This document shows, piece by piece, positions 1-7,062 of a stretch of 12,701 nucleotides of DNA. The stretch lies in NCBI GenBank assembly GCA_946885605.1, contig CAMPGR010000112.1, positions 1 to 12,701 of the forward strand, read 5' to 3'. Under the pieces are notes generated by a model, which saw nothing but the letters and a program-made list of their open reading frames with translations, had not been told where the DNA came from and searched no databases. The stretch comes from an uncultured Pseudomonadota bacterium (GTDB taxonomy: Bacteria > Pseudomonadota > Gammaproteobacteria > Burkholderiales > SG8-41). The position numbers and the translations under genes are program-made. Every line of letters starts with the position of its first letter. Position 1 is the stretch's first letter.

Positions 1-4
1 TGGC

Positions 5-1201
5 TCAACCCCACGACCAGAAGTCGCTGCGCTCATCCATGTAGAAGCGCGCGAGCACCATGCGGTGCACCTCCGACGCCCCGTCGACGAGCCGCGCCTG
101 CCGCGCGTAGCGGTAGATCCACTCGAGCACCGTACCCTTCGAATAGCCGCGCGCGCCGTTGAGCTGTATCGCCGTATCGACGGCTTTATGCAGGACGTCC
201 GCGACCGCGATCTTCGCCATGGAGATTTCCTTGCGTGCGAATTTGCCCCGGTCGAGCCTGGCGGCGGCGCGCATGACGAGGAGCCGCCCGATCTCGATCT
301 GCATCGCGGCTTCCCCCAGCAGCCACTGCACGCTTTCGCGCTCCGCAAGCTTTCTTCCCTGCGATTCGCGTTCCTTGACGTAATCGGCGGCGATCTCCAT
401 CGAGCGCCGAGCGAGCCCCAGCCAGCGCATGCAATGGGTCAGGCGCGCGGTGCCGAGCCGGATCTGCGTCACCTTGAGTCCGTCTCCGACATTCATGAGC
501 CGGTTCTCGTCGGGAATCTCCAGTCCGTCGAACTCCAGCTCGCAGTGGCCGCCGTGCTCTTCCGGCCCCATGATCGGAATGCGCCGCACGATGCGCCATC
601 CCGGTTGATCCCGATCGAAGAGAAACGCCGTGAGGCCCTTGCGCGGGTCATCGGAGGTTTTTGCGATGAGGATGAAGTGCTGTGCGACGCCGGCGCCGGT
701 GATGAACCACTTGCGGCCGTGGATCACCCACTTGCCGCCCTTCTTCGTTGCAGTGGTTCGCATCATTCCCGGATCCGAGCCGGCACCGGGCGCGGGCTCG
801 GTCATCACGATCGAGGAGCGCACTTTTCCGTCGATGATGGGCTGCAGCCAGCGCGCCTTCTGCTCTTCGGTGCCGATTTTGTTCAGCACGATCATGTTGC
901 CGTCGTCCGGCGCCGCGCAGTTGAACGTCACCGGCCCGAAGATCGAGTAGTTCATTTCCTCGTAGCAGGCGGCCATCGCGACGACGTTGAATCCCAGTCC
1001 GCCGCGCGCGGTCGGCATTTGCGGCGCCCACAGCCCTGCGGCTTTCGCCTTTCCGCGCATTTCTTCCAATAGATCGAGCCGGATGTTCTCGTGCTCGTCG
1101 TATGCGTTCGGGTCGCGCTCGAGCGGCAGCAGATGCTCGGCAACGAACTCGCGGTAGCGCTTGCGATAGCCATCCACCTCGGCGGGCAGCGTGAAATCCA
1201 C
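5..1201 (-). CDS. Acyl-CoA dehydrogenase, ACAD10/ACAD11-like
   Basis: FAD-dependent acyl-CoA dehydrogenase fold of 398 residues, full length for the family and cytosolic. Visible motifs: NCAAPDDGNM (residues 94-103), MTEP followed by GSD (133-143), HCMRWLGLARRS (256-267) and LVDGASEVH near the C-terminus (371-379). These match the ACAD10/ACAD11 subgroup as I remember it (NCNAPDTGNME, HHCMRTVGLAER, LADGPDEVH). Where classical medium-chain enzymes carry the catalytic Glu, this protein has Asp373. The start is GTG at 1201, set by GGAGG with a 6-nt spacer. It lies downstream of the CoA synthetase, DUF6285 and phosphotransferase genes on the same strand, separated from the synthetase by 145 bp with a REP-like repeat, so it may also have its own promoter. 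Inferred role: eliminating phosphate from a 4-phosphoacyl-CoA to give an enoyl-CoA, like P. putida LvaC, rather than simple beta-oxidation. Family assignment is very secure; the specific reaction is inference. Confidence 0.93.
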   Translation of the reverse strand: MDFTLPAEVDGYRKRYREFVAEHLLPLERDPNAYDEHENIRLDLLEEMRGKAKAAGLWAPQMPTARGGLGFNVVAMAACYEEMNYSIFGPVTFNCAAPDDGNMIVLNKIGTEEQKARWLQPIIDGKVRSSIVMTEPAPGAGSDPGMMRTTATKKGGKWVIHGRKWFITGAGVAQHFILIAKTSDDPRKGLTAFLFDRDQPGWRIVRRIPIMGPEEHGGHCELEFDGLEIPDENRLMNVGDGLKVTQIRLGTARLTHCMRWLGLARRSMEIAADYVKERESQGRKLAERESVQWLLGEAAMQIEIGRLLVMRAAARLDRGKFARKEISMAKIAVADVLHKAVDTAIQLNGARGYSKGTVLEWIYRYARQARLVDGASEVHRMVLARFYMDERSDFWSWG

Positions 1202-1212
1202 TAAACACCTCC
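1202..1212 (-). promoter_or_regulatory. Ribosome binding site for the acyl-CoA dehydrogenase GTG start
   Basis: On the minus strand GGAGG (1212-1208) lies six bases before GTG (1201-1199). This strong Shine-Dalgarno supports the GTG start giving MDFTLP. Confidence 0.8.
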
Positions 1213-1276
1213 AAAACAGATCGTTCTCGTAGTCGTCGGCAGAACGTAAAGCTTTTTCCCGGGAGCGGGCCTAAAT

Positions 1277-1341
1277 CGTCTTGCCGGCTTAAGCCGGGAT
1301 CCAGAGGTTCGACTGGATTCCGGATCGAGTCCGGAATGACG
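1277..1341. repeat. Paired REP-like inverted repeat (BIME-like)
   Basis: Two related 28-29 nt units face each other across an 8-nt spacer (1305-1312). The left unit (1277-1304) contains the perfect 14-bp palindrome CCGGCTTAAGCCGG at 1284-1297. The right unit (1313-1341) contains ATTCCGGA-N5-TCCGGAAT at 1317-1337. The outer ends read CGTC and GACG, and the inner ends GATCCAG and CTGGATT, so the whole element can fold as one large cruciform or as two hairpins. The sequence resembles dispersed extragenic repeats of the GTCATTCC...GGAATCCAG kind found in many proteobacterial genomes. It lies just past the acyl-CoA synthetase stop codon and upstream of the dehydrogenase. It could stabilise mRNA ends, dampen read-through or be inert. 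No T-tract follows either hairpin, so a classical intrinsic terminator is not supported. Confidence 0.75.
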
Positions 1342-1346
1342 GTTGG

Positions 1347-2903
1347 TCATTCGACTGACTTTGCGCGCTCGCGCAGCACGAACTTCTGTATCTTGCCGGT
1401 CGCGTTCTTGGGAAGCTCGCCGAATACCACGCGCTTCGGCGCCTTGAAATGAGCGAGGTGCTCCCGCGCATAGGCGACGAGATCATCTTCGCTCACCGCG
1501 GTACCGCTCTTGAGCGCGACGAACGCGATCGGCACCTCGCCCCACCTGGGATCCGGTGCGGCAACGACCGCCGCCTCCATGACGGCAGCGTGATTGCACA
1601 GCACGCGCTCGACCTCGATGGAAGCGATATTCTCGCCGCCCGAAATGATGATGTCTTTCGCGCGGTCCTTGATTTCGACGTAGCCGTCGGCATGCATAAC
1701 GCCCAGGTCGCCTGTGCGAAACCATCCATCGGGGATCGCCTTGCGGGTCGCAATTTCGTCGTGGTAGTAGCCGAGCATCACGTTATTGCCACGCAGCGCG
1801 ATCTCTCCGAGCGTCGTCCCGTCCGCCGGCACGTCGATTCCCCGCGTATCGACCACGCGCAACCGCTGCGAGATCACGTTGCCCACGCCCTGCCGCGCCT
1901 TGATCCGCGCTTGTTCGGCCACCGGAAGCGCCTGCCATTCGCCGCGCCACGCGCAGACCACGGCGGGGCCGAAGGTCTCGGTGAGCCCGTAGAGATGCGT
2001 GACCTCCATGCCGAGTTCGGCCATGCGCTCGAGGATGGCCGGCGTCGGCGGTGCGCCACCGGTGGCGACGCGGACCGTGCGCTCCAGCCGCGAAGCGCCG
2101 ATGTGCCATGCCAGCATGACGAGCACGGTCGGCGCACCGCAAAAATGCGTGACGTTCGATTCACGTAAATGCAGCCATATCTTTTCCGCGTCCATGCGGC
2201 GCAGGCATAGATGCGTTGCACCCGCCGCCGTAACGCCCCAGGTGAAACACCAGCCATTGCAATGAAACATCGGCAGCGTCCATAGGTACGTGCTTTCGCA
2301 CTCGAGCCGCATTTCGAACGCCATCGCGAGCGCCTGCAGATAGGCGCCGCGATGATGGTACATGACGCCCTTGGCCCTGCCGGTTGTGCCGCTCGTATAG
2401 TTGATCGAGATCATGCCGCGCTCGTCGCGCGGCTCGCAGTGATACGGATCGGCGTTCGCAAGCAGGCGTTCGTACTGGTCATCCGGCCGTCCGGCGCGCA
2501 CCAGCCGCAGCTCTTCTCCCGCCGCGCCCGCAATCGCCCTTGCGGCCTGCTCGTATTCGTGATCGTAGATGAGCACCTGCGCGCCGCTGTGCGAGACGAT
2601 GAAAGCGAGATCCGCCGCGGTGAGGCGCACATTGAGCGCAACGAGGACGGCGCCGGCAAAGGGCACGCCGTAATGCGATTCGAGCAGCACGTGCGTATTG
2701 GGGGCGAGCACGGCGATGCGGCCGCCCTCCGGCACGCCCATTCGGCGCAGCGCGCCGGCGAGGCACAGGCATCGGTCGAGAAACTCCGCGTAGGTGAAAC
2801 GGCGCTCGTCGTCGATGACCGCGACACGGTCGGCGTAGACCTTTCCCGAACGCAGCAGGAATGCGGTGGGGGTGAGTGGCTCGAAGGATGCGCCTACACT
2901 CAT
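1347..2903 (-). CDS. AMP-forming acyl-CoA synthetase (FadD-like)
   Basis: Member of the ANL adenylating superfamily, 518 residues. It activates a carboxylic acid with ATP and CoA through an acyl-AMP. The P-loop YTSGTTGRAKG is at 169-179, LPMFHCNGW at 210-218, YGLTET at 305-310, RTGD at 396-399, the hinge-region KDIIISGGENI at 416-426, and the C-terminal ATGKIQK with likely catalytic Lys507, so the enzyme looks intact. The LPMFHCNGW form is common in FadD-like medium- and broad-chain ligases. Its ATG overlaps the stop of the upstream DUF6285 gene by 4 bp (ATGA), which suggests translational coupling. In the operon it would supply the acyl-CoA, possibly a 4-hydroxyacyl-CoA, to the phosphotransferase and dehydrogenase, a role comparable to LvaE. 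Chain length and substrate cannot be read from the sequence. Confidence 0.93.
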   Translation of the reverse strand: MSVGASFEPLTPTAFLLRSGKVYADRVAVIDDERRFTYAEFLDRCLCLAGALRRMGVPEGGRIAVLAPNTHVLLESHYGVPFAGAVLVALNVRLTAADLAFIVSHSGAQVLIYDHEYEQAARAIAGAAGEELRLVRAGRPDDQYERLLANADPYHCEPRDERGMISINYTSGTTGRAKGVMYHHRGAYLQALAMAFEMRLECESTYLWTLPMFHCNGWCFTWGVTAAGATHLCLRRMDAEKIWLHLRESNVTHFCGAPTVLVMLAWHIGASRLERTVRVATGGAPPTPAILERMAELGMEVTHLYGLTETFGPAVVCAWRGEWQALPVAEQARIKARQGVGNVISQRLRVVDTRGIDVPADGTTLGEIALRGNNVMLGYYHDEIATRKAIPDGWFRTGDLGVMHADGYVEIKDRAKDIIISGGENIASIEVERVLCNHAAVMEAAVVAAPDPRWGEVPIAFVALKSGTAVSEDDLVAYAREHLAHFKAPKRVVFGELPKNATGKIQKFVLRERAKSVE

Positions 2904-3286
2904 GTCGGCTTCAATGCTTTCGGATTGGAAACGGCGAGCTTCTCTTCGGTCGTCCTGCGCAGGTGCTCGAGCAGCGCGGCGTTATCCGAATCGTAGCGTC
3001 CGGCGCGGATCTCGCGGGCGAGACGACGGTTGCAGTCGGCGATCGCTGTGTGAAGCTCCGCGGCGCTCGGGTCGTGGTGTGATTCGGACAACAGCGTGCA
3101 GAGGCGCTTGAACTCGGCCCGGGCGGGCGCATCGCCCGCTTCCATTTCCCGCCGCGCGATGGCCATCGCGTTTGCGACCATGAGGGCGGTGTAACGCAGA
3201 TTTTCCGGCAGCGCCGGAATGATTTGCGCGACGAATGTCTCCCGTGCGATGTGGAGCAGTTCGTCGGCATGGGGTCGATTGTTCAT
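2900..3286 (-). CDS. DUF6285-type small protein, probable partner of the phosphotransferase
   Basis: Small cytosolic protein of 128 residues with no signal peptide or membrane segment. It is probably mostly helical: the N-terminus MNNRPHADELLHIARETF is followed by ALPENLRYTALMVANAMAIARREME (residues 25-49), then a charged C-terminal half with repeated Arg and Glu. I recognise the N-terminal pattern as that of DUF6285 proteins, which are typically encoded beside APH-type phosphotransferases and acyl-CoA dehydrogenases. By position and size it corresponds to LvaB of the P. putida levulinate operon, a small protein needed with the kinase LvaA. The open frame extends upstream to 3613, but the start at 3286 gives the family N-terminus and an ATGA overlap with the phosphotransferase stop. 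Its own stop overlaps the synthetase start the same way. No enzymatic motif is visible; the biochemical role is unknown. Confidence 0.82.
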   Translation of the reverse strand: MNNRPHADELLHIARETFVAQIIPALPENLRYTALMVANAMAIARREMEAGDAPARAEFKRLCTLLSESHHDPSAAELHTAIADCNRRLAREIRAGRYDSDNAALLEHLRRTTEEKLAVSNPKALKPT

Positions 3287-4284
3287 GTCCCGCCCGTCAA
3301 ATTGAGAATCTCGAGTTCCAGGTCGCCCAGTATATGACCGGTGAGCGCAAGCTCGAGCGAAGGCTCGATTCCGGACAGATGGCGCGCCGTCTGCTGCAGC
3401 GCGATCACCGCCCAGCGCAGGTGTGCCATGACTTGCCAGTAGACGAGACCCTTCGCCGTGACCGTACGTCCCGACTCGCGCTCGTATTCCGGGAGGAAAT
3501 CCTCCATCGCCGCAATACCGCCTACGACGAGATCCGGCCGCGCGAAACGCCAGCATCGCGCGCAAAGCCAGCCGATGTCTTCGAGCGGGTTGCCGAAGGC
3601 GGGGAATTCCCAATCGAGCACGCCGGCGAGCCGGCCTTCATGGACGAGGTAGTTCCCGGTCCGATAGTCGCGATGGATGAATGTCGTCTCTTCACGTGAC
3701 GGCGCGTTGCGCTCGCACCAGCGCAGCCCCCACTCGAGCACCGGATGCCCCTCCGAATGCGTATCGAGATAGCGGCGATAGTGCGCGATGTTGTCCCGCG
3801 CGTGCATCGTCGGCAGAAACGCAAGCTCCGGCTGCGGCGGCGCGATGCGGTGGAGCCGGGCGAGGTTTGCAGCGAGCTGGCGTGTAAGGCGCGCGGGATC
3901 GGGAACGAGCGAGCCCTCGCGCGTGACGCGGTGGCCGGCAGCCACACCGGGCAGGCGCTCCATGACGAAGAACGACCGGCCGGTGATTGCAGGATCGGCA
4001 CACAAAAAGAGCGGACGTGGGGCGAGCACGTGCGCCGCCTGCATCGCCTCGAGCACCGCAAATTCCTGTGCGCGGCTCAAGCTCTCTCGCACCGTGGCGG
4101 CCGCATCCGTGCGCAGCACCCAGTGCGCGAGCCGCCCGTCCACTTCGACATCGAGCGCCCAGTTCTCCTGCACGGCGCCGCCGCTCATGCGCTCGAGCTT
4201 CAAGATGCGGACTTCGCCGGCACGCGAGGCGTCACAGATGAACGCGCTCAGCCGCCCGCAGATCGCGGGCTCGTCGAGTTTCAC
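3283..4284 (-). CDS. Phosphotransferase family protein (APH fold, LvaA/ACAD11 N-domain-like)
   Basis: Aminoglycoside-phosphotransferase-fold kinase of 333 residues. The nucleotide-loop motif SGGAVQENW is at 34-42, FVMERLPG at 106-113, the catalytic loop HRDYRTGN at 204-211 with Asp206 and Asn211, and the metal-binding LDWE at 223-226. This version, followed by GNPLEDIGWL (231-240), is typical of the family that phosphorylates hydroxyacyl substrates rather than antibiotics, including bacterial LvaA and the kinase half of animal ACAD10/11. I place the start at GTG 4284: a purine-rich GGGAGAGAGAG lies 7 nt upstream and the product begins just before the fold. An in-frame ATG at 4356 would add 24 Arg-rich residues and reach into the divergent gene. 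It is the first gene of the minus-strand operon and overlaps the next by 4 bp. Inferred reaction: ATP-dependent phosphorylation of the 4-hydroxyl of a 4-hydroxyacyl-CoA. Aminoglycoside resistance is unlikely in this context. Confidence 0.88.
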   Translation of the reverse strand: MKLDEPAICGRLSAFICDASRAGEVRILKLERMSGGAVQENWALDVEVDGRLAHWVLRTDAAATVRESLSRAQEFAVLEAMQAAHVLAPRPLFLCADPAITGRSFFVMERLPGVAAGHRVTREGSLVPDPARLTRQLAANLARLHRIAPPQPELAFLPTMHARDNIAHYRRYLDTHSEGHPVLEWGLRWCERNAPSREETTFIHRDYRTGNYLVHEGRLAGVLDWEFPAFGNPLEDIGWLCARCWRFARPDLVVGGIAAMEDFLPEYERESGRTVTAKGLVYWQVMAHLRWAVIALQQTARHLSGIEPSLELALTGHILGDLELEILNLTGGT

Positions 4285-4354
4285 GATGTCGCTCTCTCTC
4301 CCTCGGCGGCGTTCGGTTCGAAATGCGAAACATGATACGCTTCGCACCTGCGCC
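4285..4354. promoter_or_regulatory. Divergent intergenic region with a palindromic operator candidate
   Basis: Seventy bases separate the minus-strand phosphotransferase operon from the plus-strand ligase operon, so promoters in both directions are expected here. An inverted repeat TGCGAA (4324-4329), 11 bases, TTCGCA (4341-4346) lies inside it. A TATCAT hexamer, close to a sigma-70 -10 box, sits between the arms on the minus strand (4338-4333); no convincing -35 accompanies it. A repressor bound to the repeat could cover both promoters. No regulator gene is adjacent, so the binding protein is unknown. Short palindromes do occur by chance in high-GC DNA. Confidence 0.35.
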
Positions 4355-5962
4355 ATGAAGACCCCGCTCGAAATTCTCCAGCGCTATCCCGCGCACGACT
4401 ACACGTTGTGGGGCGCCTTTCAAAGCCGCGCTCGAACTGAGCCGGATCGCCGCTTCACGCTATTCGAAAGCACAACGTGGAGCTGGCGGACGTTCGGCGA
4501 AGCCGCGGAGAAAGCCGCCGGACTGCTCCTCGCCCGGGGAGTCGCGCAAGGCGACCGGGTCGGCGTCATGGGCACGAACAGCGATGGGCACGTGCTCCTG
4601 CTCTTCGCGCTCGCGCGGATCGGCGCCATCATGGTGCCTGTCAATCCGGAGTTCGGCGTCGAGGAAGCACGCTACGTGTTGCACCACGCCGAAGTGAGCG
4701 GCGTGGTCGCGAGTGGGAATGCGCTCGACGTCGCCAGGAAAGCATGCGCGGGGCTCAAGACCGATCCGTGGTTCATGCGCCTGGACGGTGAGGACGGCAG
4801 CGTCCCGCTGCTCCGTGAGCTCCTCGATAACGCCCCGAACGTCCCCCTGCCGGGTGATGTCAGCGCCGATGCGACCTGTCTCATCGTCTATACGTCCGGC
4901 ACGACCGGGTTTCCGAAGGGCGCGATGCACAGCCAGCGCAGCTTCGTGACCGGCGGCGAAGCCTTCGTCCAGCGCGTGTACCTGCAGCACGACGATCGCG
5001 TGATGATCGTGCTGCCGCTTTTTCACATCAACGCGCTTTTTTATTCTGTGGCGGGCACGCTGGCGGCGGGCGCGAGCATGGTCATCGTGCCGCGATTCTC
5101 CGCCTCGACGTTCTGGCAGATGGCGGTCGATGCGGGCGCGACAGAAGTGAACATCATCGAGGCGATCGGGACCATACTCAAGAACCGGCCGCGGAGCGAG
5201 TTCCGGCGCGAGCATCGCATTCGAACGGTTTACGGCGTGCGCGAGGGCGTCGCGCAGACGTTTCGCGAGGAGTTCGCGATTCCGAACCTGATCGGCGGCT
5301 ACGGCATGACGGAAATACCCGGCGTCACGTGCAACCCGTTCGAGGGGGCGCAAAAGCCGGGCAGCATGGGACCGGTCGGACGGCATCCCGACCCGTCGCG
5401 TCCCTGGGCGCAATGCCGCGTCGTGGATGACGAAGGTCGCGATGTGCCGGACGGCGAGATGGGGGAGCTCATCGTCAGGACGCCTATCATCATGCAGGGC
5501 TATTTTCGAGACCTGGAGCAGACGCGGTCTGCATTTCGCGATGGCTGGTTTCTCACGGGCGATCTCGTCCGGCGGGATGCGGACGGCTACTTCTACTTCG
5601 TTTCGCGCAAGAAGGACATCATCCGCCGCCGGGGCGAGAACATCGCCGGGGCGGAGCTCGATCGCGTGGTGGGCGCGCATCCCGCCGTGCACGAGGCGGC
5701 GGCGATCGCCGTGCCGTCGGAACTGGGCGAAGACGAAATCCTCGTCGCCGTCGTGCCGAAGCCGGGGCAGCAAGTCAACGCCGAAGACATCGCGCAGTGG
5801 TGTCGCGAGCGGCTCGCCGCCATGAAAGTGCCGCGCTTCGTTGCGGTGGTGGACGAGCTCCCGCACACGCCCACGCACAAGGTCGCGAAACAGCTCATGC
5901 GTGCGGACGCGACCCTCAGGGCGCGCGCCGTGGATCTCGCCGCCACGCCCGCCAGGGGATAA
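4355..5962 (+). CDS. ATP-dependent acyl-CoA ligase, CaiC-like
   Basis: AMP-forming ligase of 535 residues. The P-loop YTSGTTGFPKG is at 179-189, LPLFHINALFYS at 220-231, GYGMTE at 315-320, LTGD at 400-403, SRKKDIIRRRGENIAGAELD at 417-436, and the C-terminal THKVAKQLMR with likely catalytic Lys512. The GYFYFVSRKKDII block and the N-terminus MKTPLEILQRYPAHDYTLWGAF resemble the crotonobetaine/carnitine-CoA ligase (CaiC) branch, whose members activate many short carboxylates, so carnitine is not implied. It is the second CoA ligase in the window and clearly a different subfamily from the minus-strand one. It leads the plus-strand operon; the oxidoreductase gene follows within about 17 bases. ATG 4355 has no good Shine-Dalgarno upstream, so the leader may be very short or absent. 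The frame is open far upstream, but that stretch runs antisense through the phosphotransferase gene. Confidence 0.92.
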   Translation: MKTPLEILQRYPAHDYTLWGAFQSRARTEPDRRFTLFESTTWSWRTFGEAAEKAAGLLLARGVAQGDRVGVMGTNSDGHVLLLFALARIGAIMVPVNPEFGVEEARYVLHHAEVSGVVASGNALDVARKACAGLKTDPWFMRLDGEDGSVPLLRELLDNAPNVPLPGDVSADATCLIVYTSGTTGFPKGAMHSQRSFVTGGEAFVQRVYLQHDDRVMIVLPLFHINALFYSVAGTLAAGASMVIVPRFSASTFWQMAVDAGATEVNIIEAIGTILKNRPRSEFRREHRIRTVYGVREGVAQTFREEFAIPNLIGGYGMTEIPGVTCNPFEGAQKPGSMGPVGRHPDPSRPWAQCRVVDDEGRDVPDGEMGELIVRTPIIMQGYFRDLEQTRSAFRDGWFLTGDLVRRDADGYFYFVSRKKDIIRRRGENIAGAELDRVVGAHPAVHEAAAIAVPSELGEDEILVAVVPKPGQQVNAEDIAQWCRERLAAMKVPRFVAVVDELPHTPTHKVAKQLMRADATLRARAVDLAATPARG

Positions 5963-5967
5963 GAGAG

Positions 5968-5974
5968 AGGAGGT
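5968..5974 (+). promoter_or_regulatory. Strong ribosome binding site preceding an ATC start
   Basis: AGGAGGT lies five bases before ATC at 5980 and two before ATC at 5977. It fixes the initiation region of the oxidoreductase even though no ATG, GTG or TTG is in frame there. The GTG overlapping this site (5973-5975) is out of frame and meets TAA after five codons. Confidence 0.7.
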
Positions 5975-5979
5975 GCATC

Positions 5980-7062
5980 ATCGAACGTAAGACGCTTGGG
6001 CTCGCAATCGTCGGGTCGGGACGGATCGGCACGCTGCGCGCAAGGCTCGCGATACAGCACCCGGCGGTGCATTACCTTGCCGTTTCGGATCGCGAGCCTG
6101 CCAAGGCGCGCGAGCTGGCGGGGAAGGTCGGCGCGCAATTTCACTCGGGAGACAACCGCGAGGCCATTGCGCGCCCCGAGGTGAACGCCGTCGTGGTCTC
6201 CACCAGCGAAGGCGAGCACATGGACGCGGTGCTTCAGGCGGTTGCGCTCGGCAAGCCGGTGCTCGTGGAAAAGCCGATCGCGCTCACGCTCGCCGATGCC
6301 GACGCCATGGTGGCGGCCATCGAAAGGAGCGGCGCCAACGTGCGCGTCGGCTACAGCCGGCGCTACAAGGAACGCTATCTCATCGCGAAGGAGCAGATCG
6401 TCCAGGGCCGGCTCGGCAAAGTGGTGGGCGCCGCCGCGCGGGTCTACAACTCGCGCTCGCAGGGTCTCGCGGTGCTCAAGCGCGACCGGCACGCGACGCC
6501 GGTTGTGGATGCGCTCACTTATTACGTCGATCTCATGAACTGGCTCCTCGGCGGCACGCCGATCGTCGAGATCTATGCGCGCGGCCAAAAAGGCGTGCTG
6601 AAAGCCGCCGGCTACGACGCGGACGACGTCAACTGGGCGGTATTCACCTATGCCGATGGGACGGTGGTGAATCTCGGGATCAGCTATGCGCTGCCGGAGA
6701 AATACCCGGCGCTCGGACACGCCGCGCGCGTGGAGCTTCTCGGCACCGAGGGCGTGATGATCCTCGACGACGATCATACGGATCAGCTGATGTACACCGA
6801 GAAGGGCATCCCGCACGTCTACCTGCCCGATCACACGGTGAACATGGTGTTCCTGCAAAGCGGCACGCCCGGCGACTGGGCGCTCGGCGAATTGTGGGGC
6901 CCGATCGCGAACGAGACTCGTGCGTGGCTCGATCATCTCGCGATGGGAAAACCGTGCGTGCTGGCGACACCGCGCGAAGCACGCGCGAATCTCGAAGCGA
7001 CGCTCGCGATCGAGCATTCGCTTGCGGGCGGTAAGCCGGTGACGCTGCCGCTCCCCGGATAG
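5980..7062 (+). CDS. Gfo/Idh/MocA family oxidoreductase with apparent ATC start
   Basis: NAD(P)-dependent dehydrogenase of the Gfo/Idh/MocA family, 360 residues, full length. The N-terminal Rossmann motif is GLAIVGSGRIGTLRA (7-21, GxGxxG). The family EKP motif is in KPVLVEKPIALTLADADAM (92-110), followed by GYSRRYKERY (124-133). The C-terminal sheet domain has DALTYYVDLMNWLLGG (177-192), aligned with the usual catalytic His/Asp region. Such enzymes oxidise or reduce a hydroxyl on sugars, inositols or hydroxy acids; the substrate is not readable. The product should begin (M)ERKTLGLAIVG, but codons 5977 and 5980 are both ATC and no standard start is in frame before the nucleotide-binding motif is lost. 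The in-frame GTG at 5797 lies deep in the ligase gene and would add an Arg-rich nonsense leader. Either a rare AUC start is used or the true base is G. The gene sits 17 bp after the ligase stop, clearly in the same operon. Confidence 0.88.
   Translation: MERKTLGLAIVGSGRIGTLRARLAIQHPAVHYLAVSDREPAKARELAGKVGAQFHSGDNREAIARPEVNAVVVSTSEGEHMDAVLQAVALGKPVLVEKPIALTLADADAMVAAIERSGANVRVGYSRRYKERYLIAKEQIVQGRLGKVVGAAARVYNSRSQGLAVLKRDRHATPVVDALTYYVDLMNWLLGGTPIVEIYARGQKGVLKAAGYDADDVNWAVFTYADGTVVNLGISYALPEKYPALGHAARVELLGTEGVMILDDDHTDQLMYTEKGIPHVYLPDHTVNMVFLQSGTPGDWALGELWGPIANETRAWLDHLAMGKPCVLATPREARANLEATLAIEHSLAGGKPVTLPLPG

Noticed and set aside
1350..1360. 11-mer TTCGACTGACT shared with 8136-8146
   Set aside because: Chance 11-mer matches are expected many times within a window of this size.
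1449..2168. Plus-strand open frame (239 codons) inside the minus-strand acyl-CoA synthetase
   Set aside because: Antisense shadow; the minus-strand frame has the complete set of synthetase motifs.
3283..4284. Reading the phosphotransferase as an aminoglycoside resistance gene
   Set aside because: The HRDYRTGN/LDWE pattern and the operon with DUF6285, a CoA synthetase and an ACAD10/11-type enzyme fit a metabolic kinase; there is no mobile-element context.
4285..4356. Upstream ATG start at 4356 for the phosphotransferase
   Set aside because: Adds 24 Arg-rich residues, overlaps the divergent ligase start and removes room for promoters; GTG 4284 has a better ribosome site.
4460..5878. Long minus-strand open frame (472 codons) opposite the CaiC-like ligase
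   Set aside because: Wholly antisense to a gene with all ANL motifs; no credible start region or domain.
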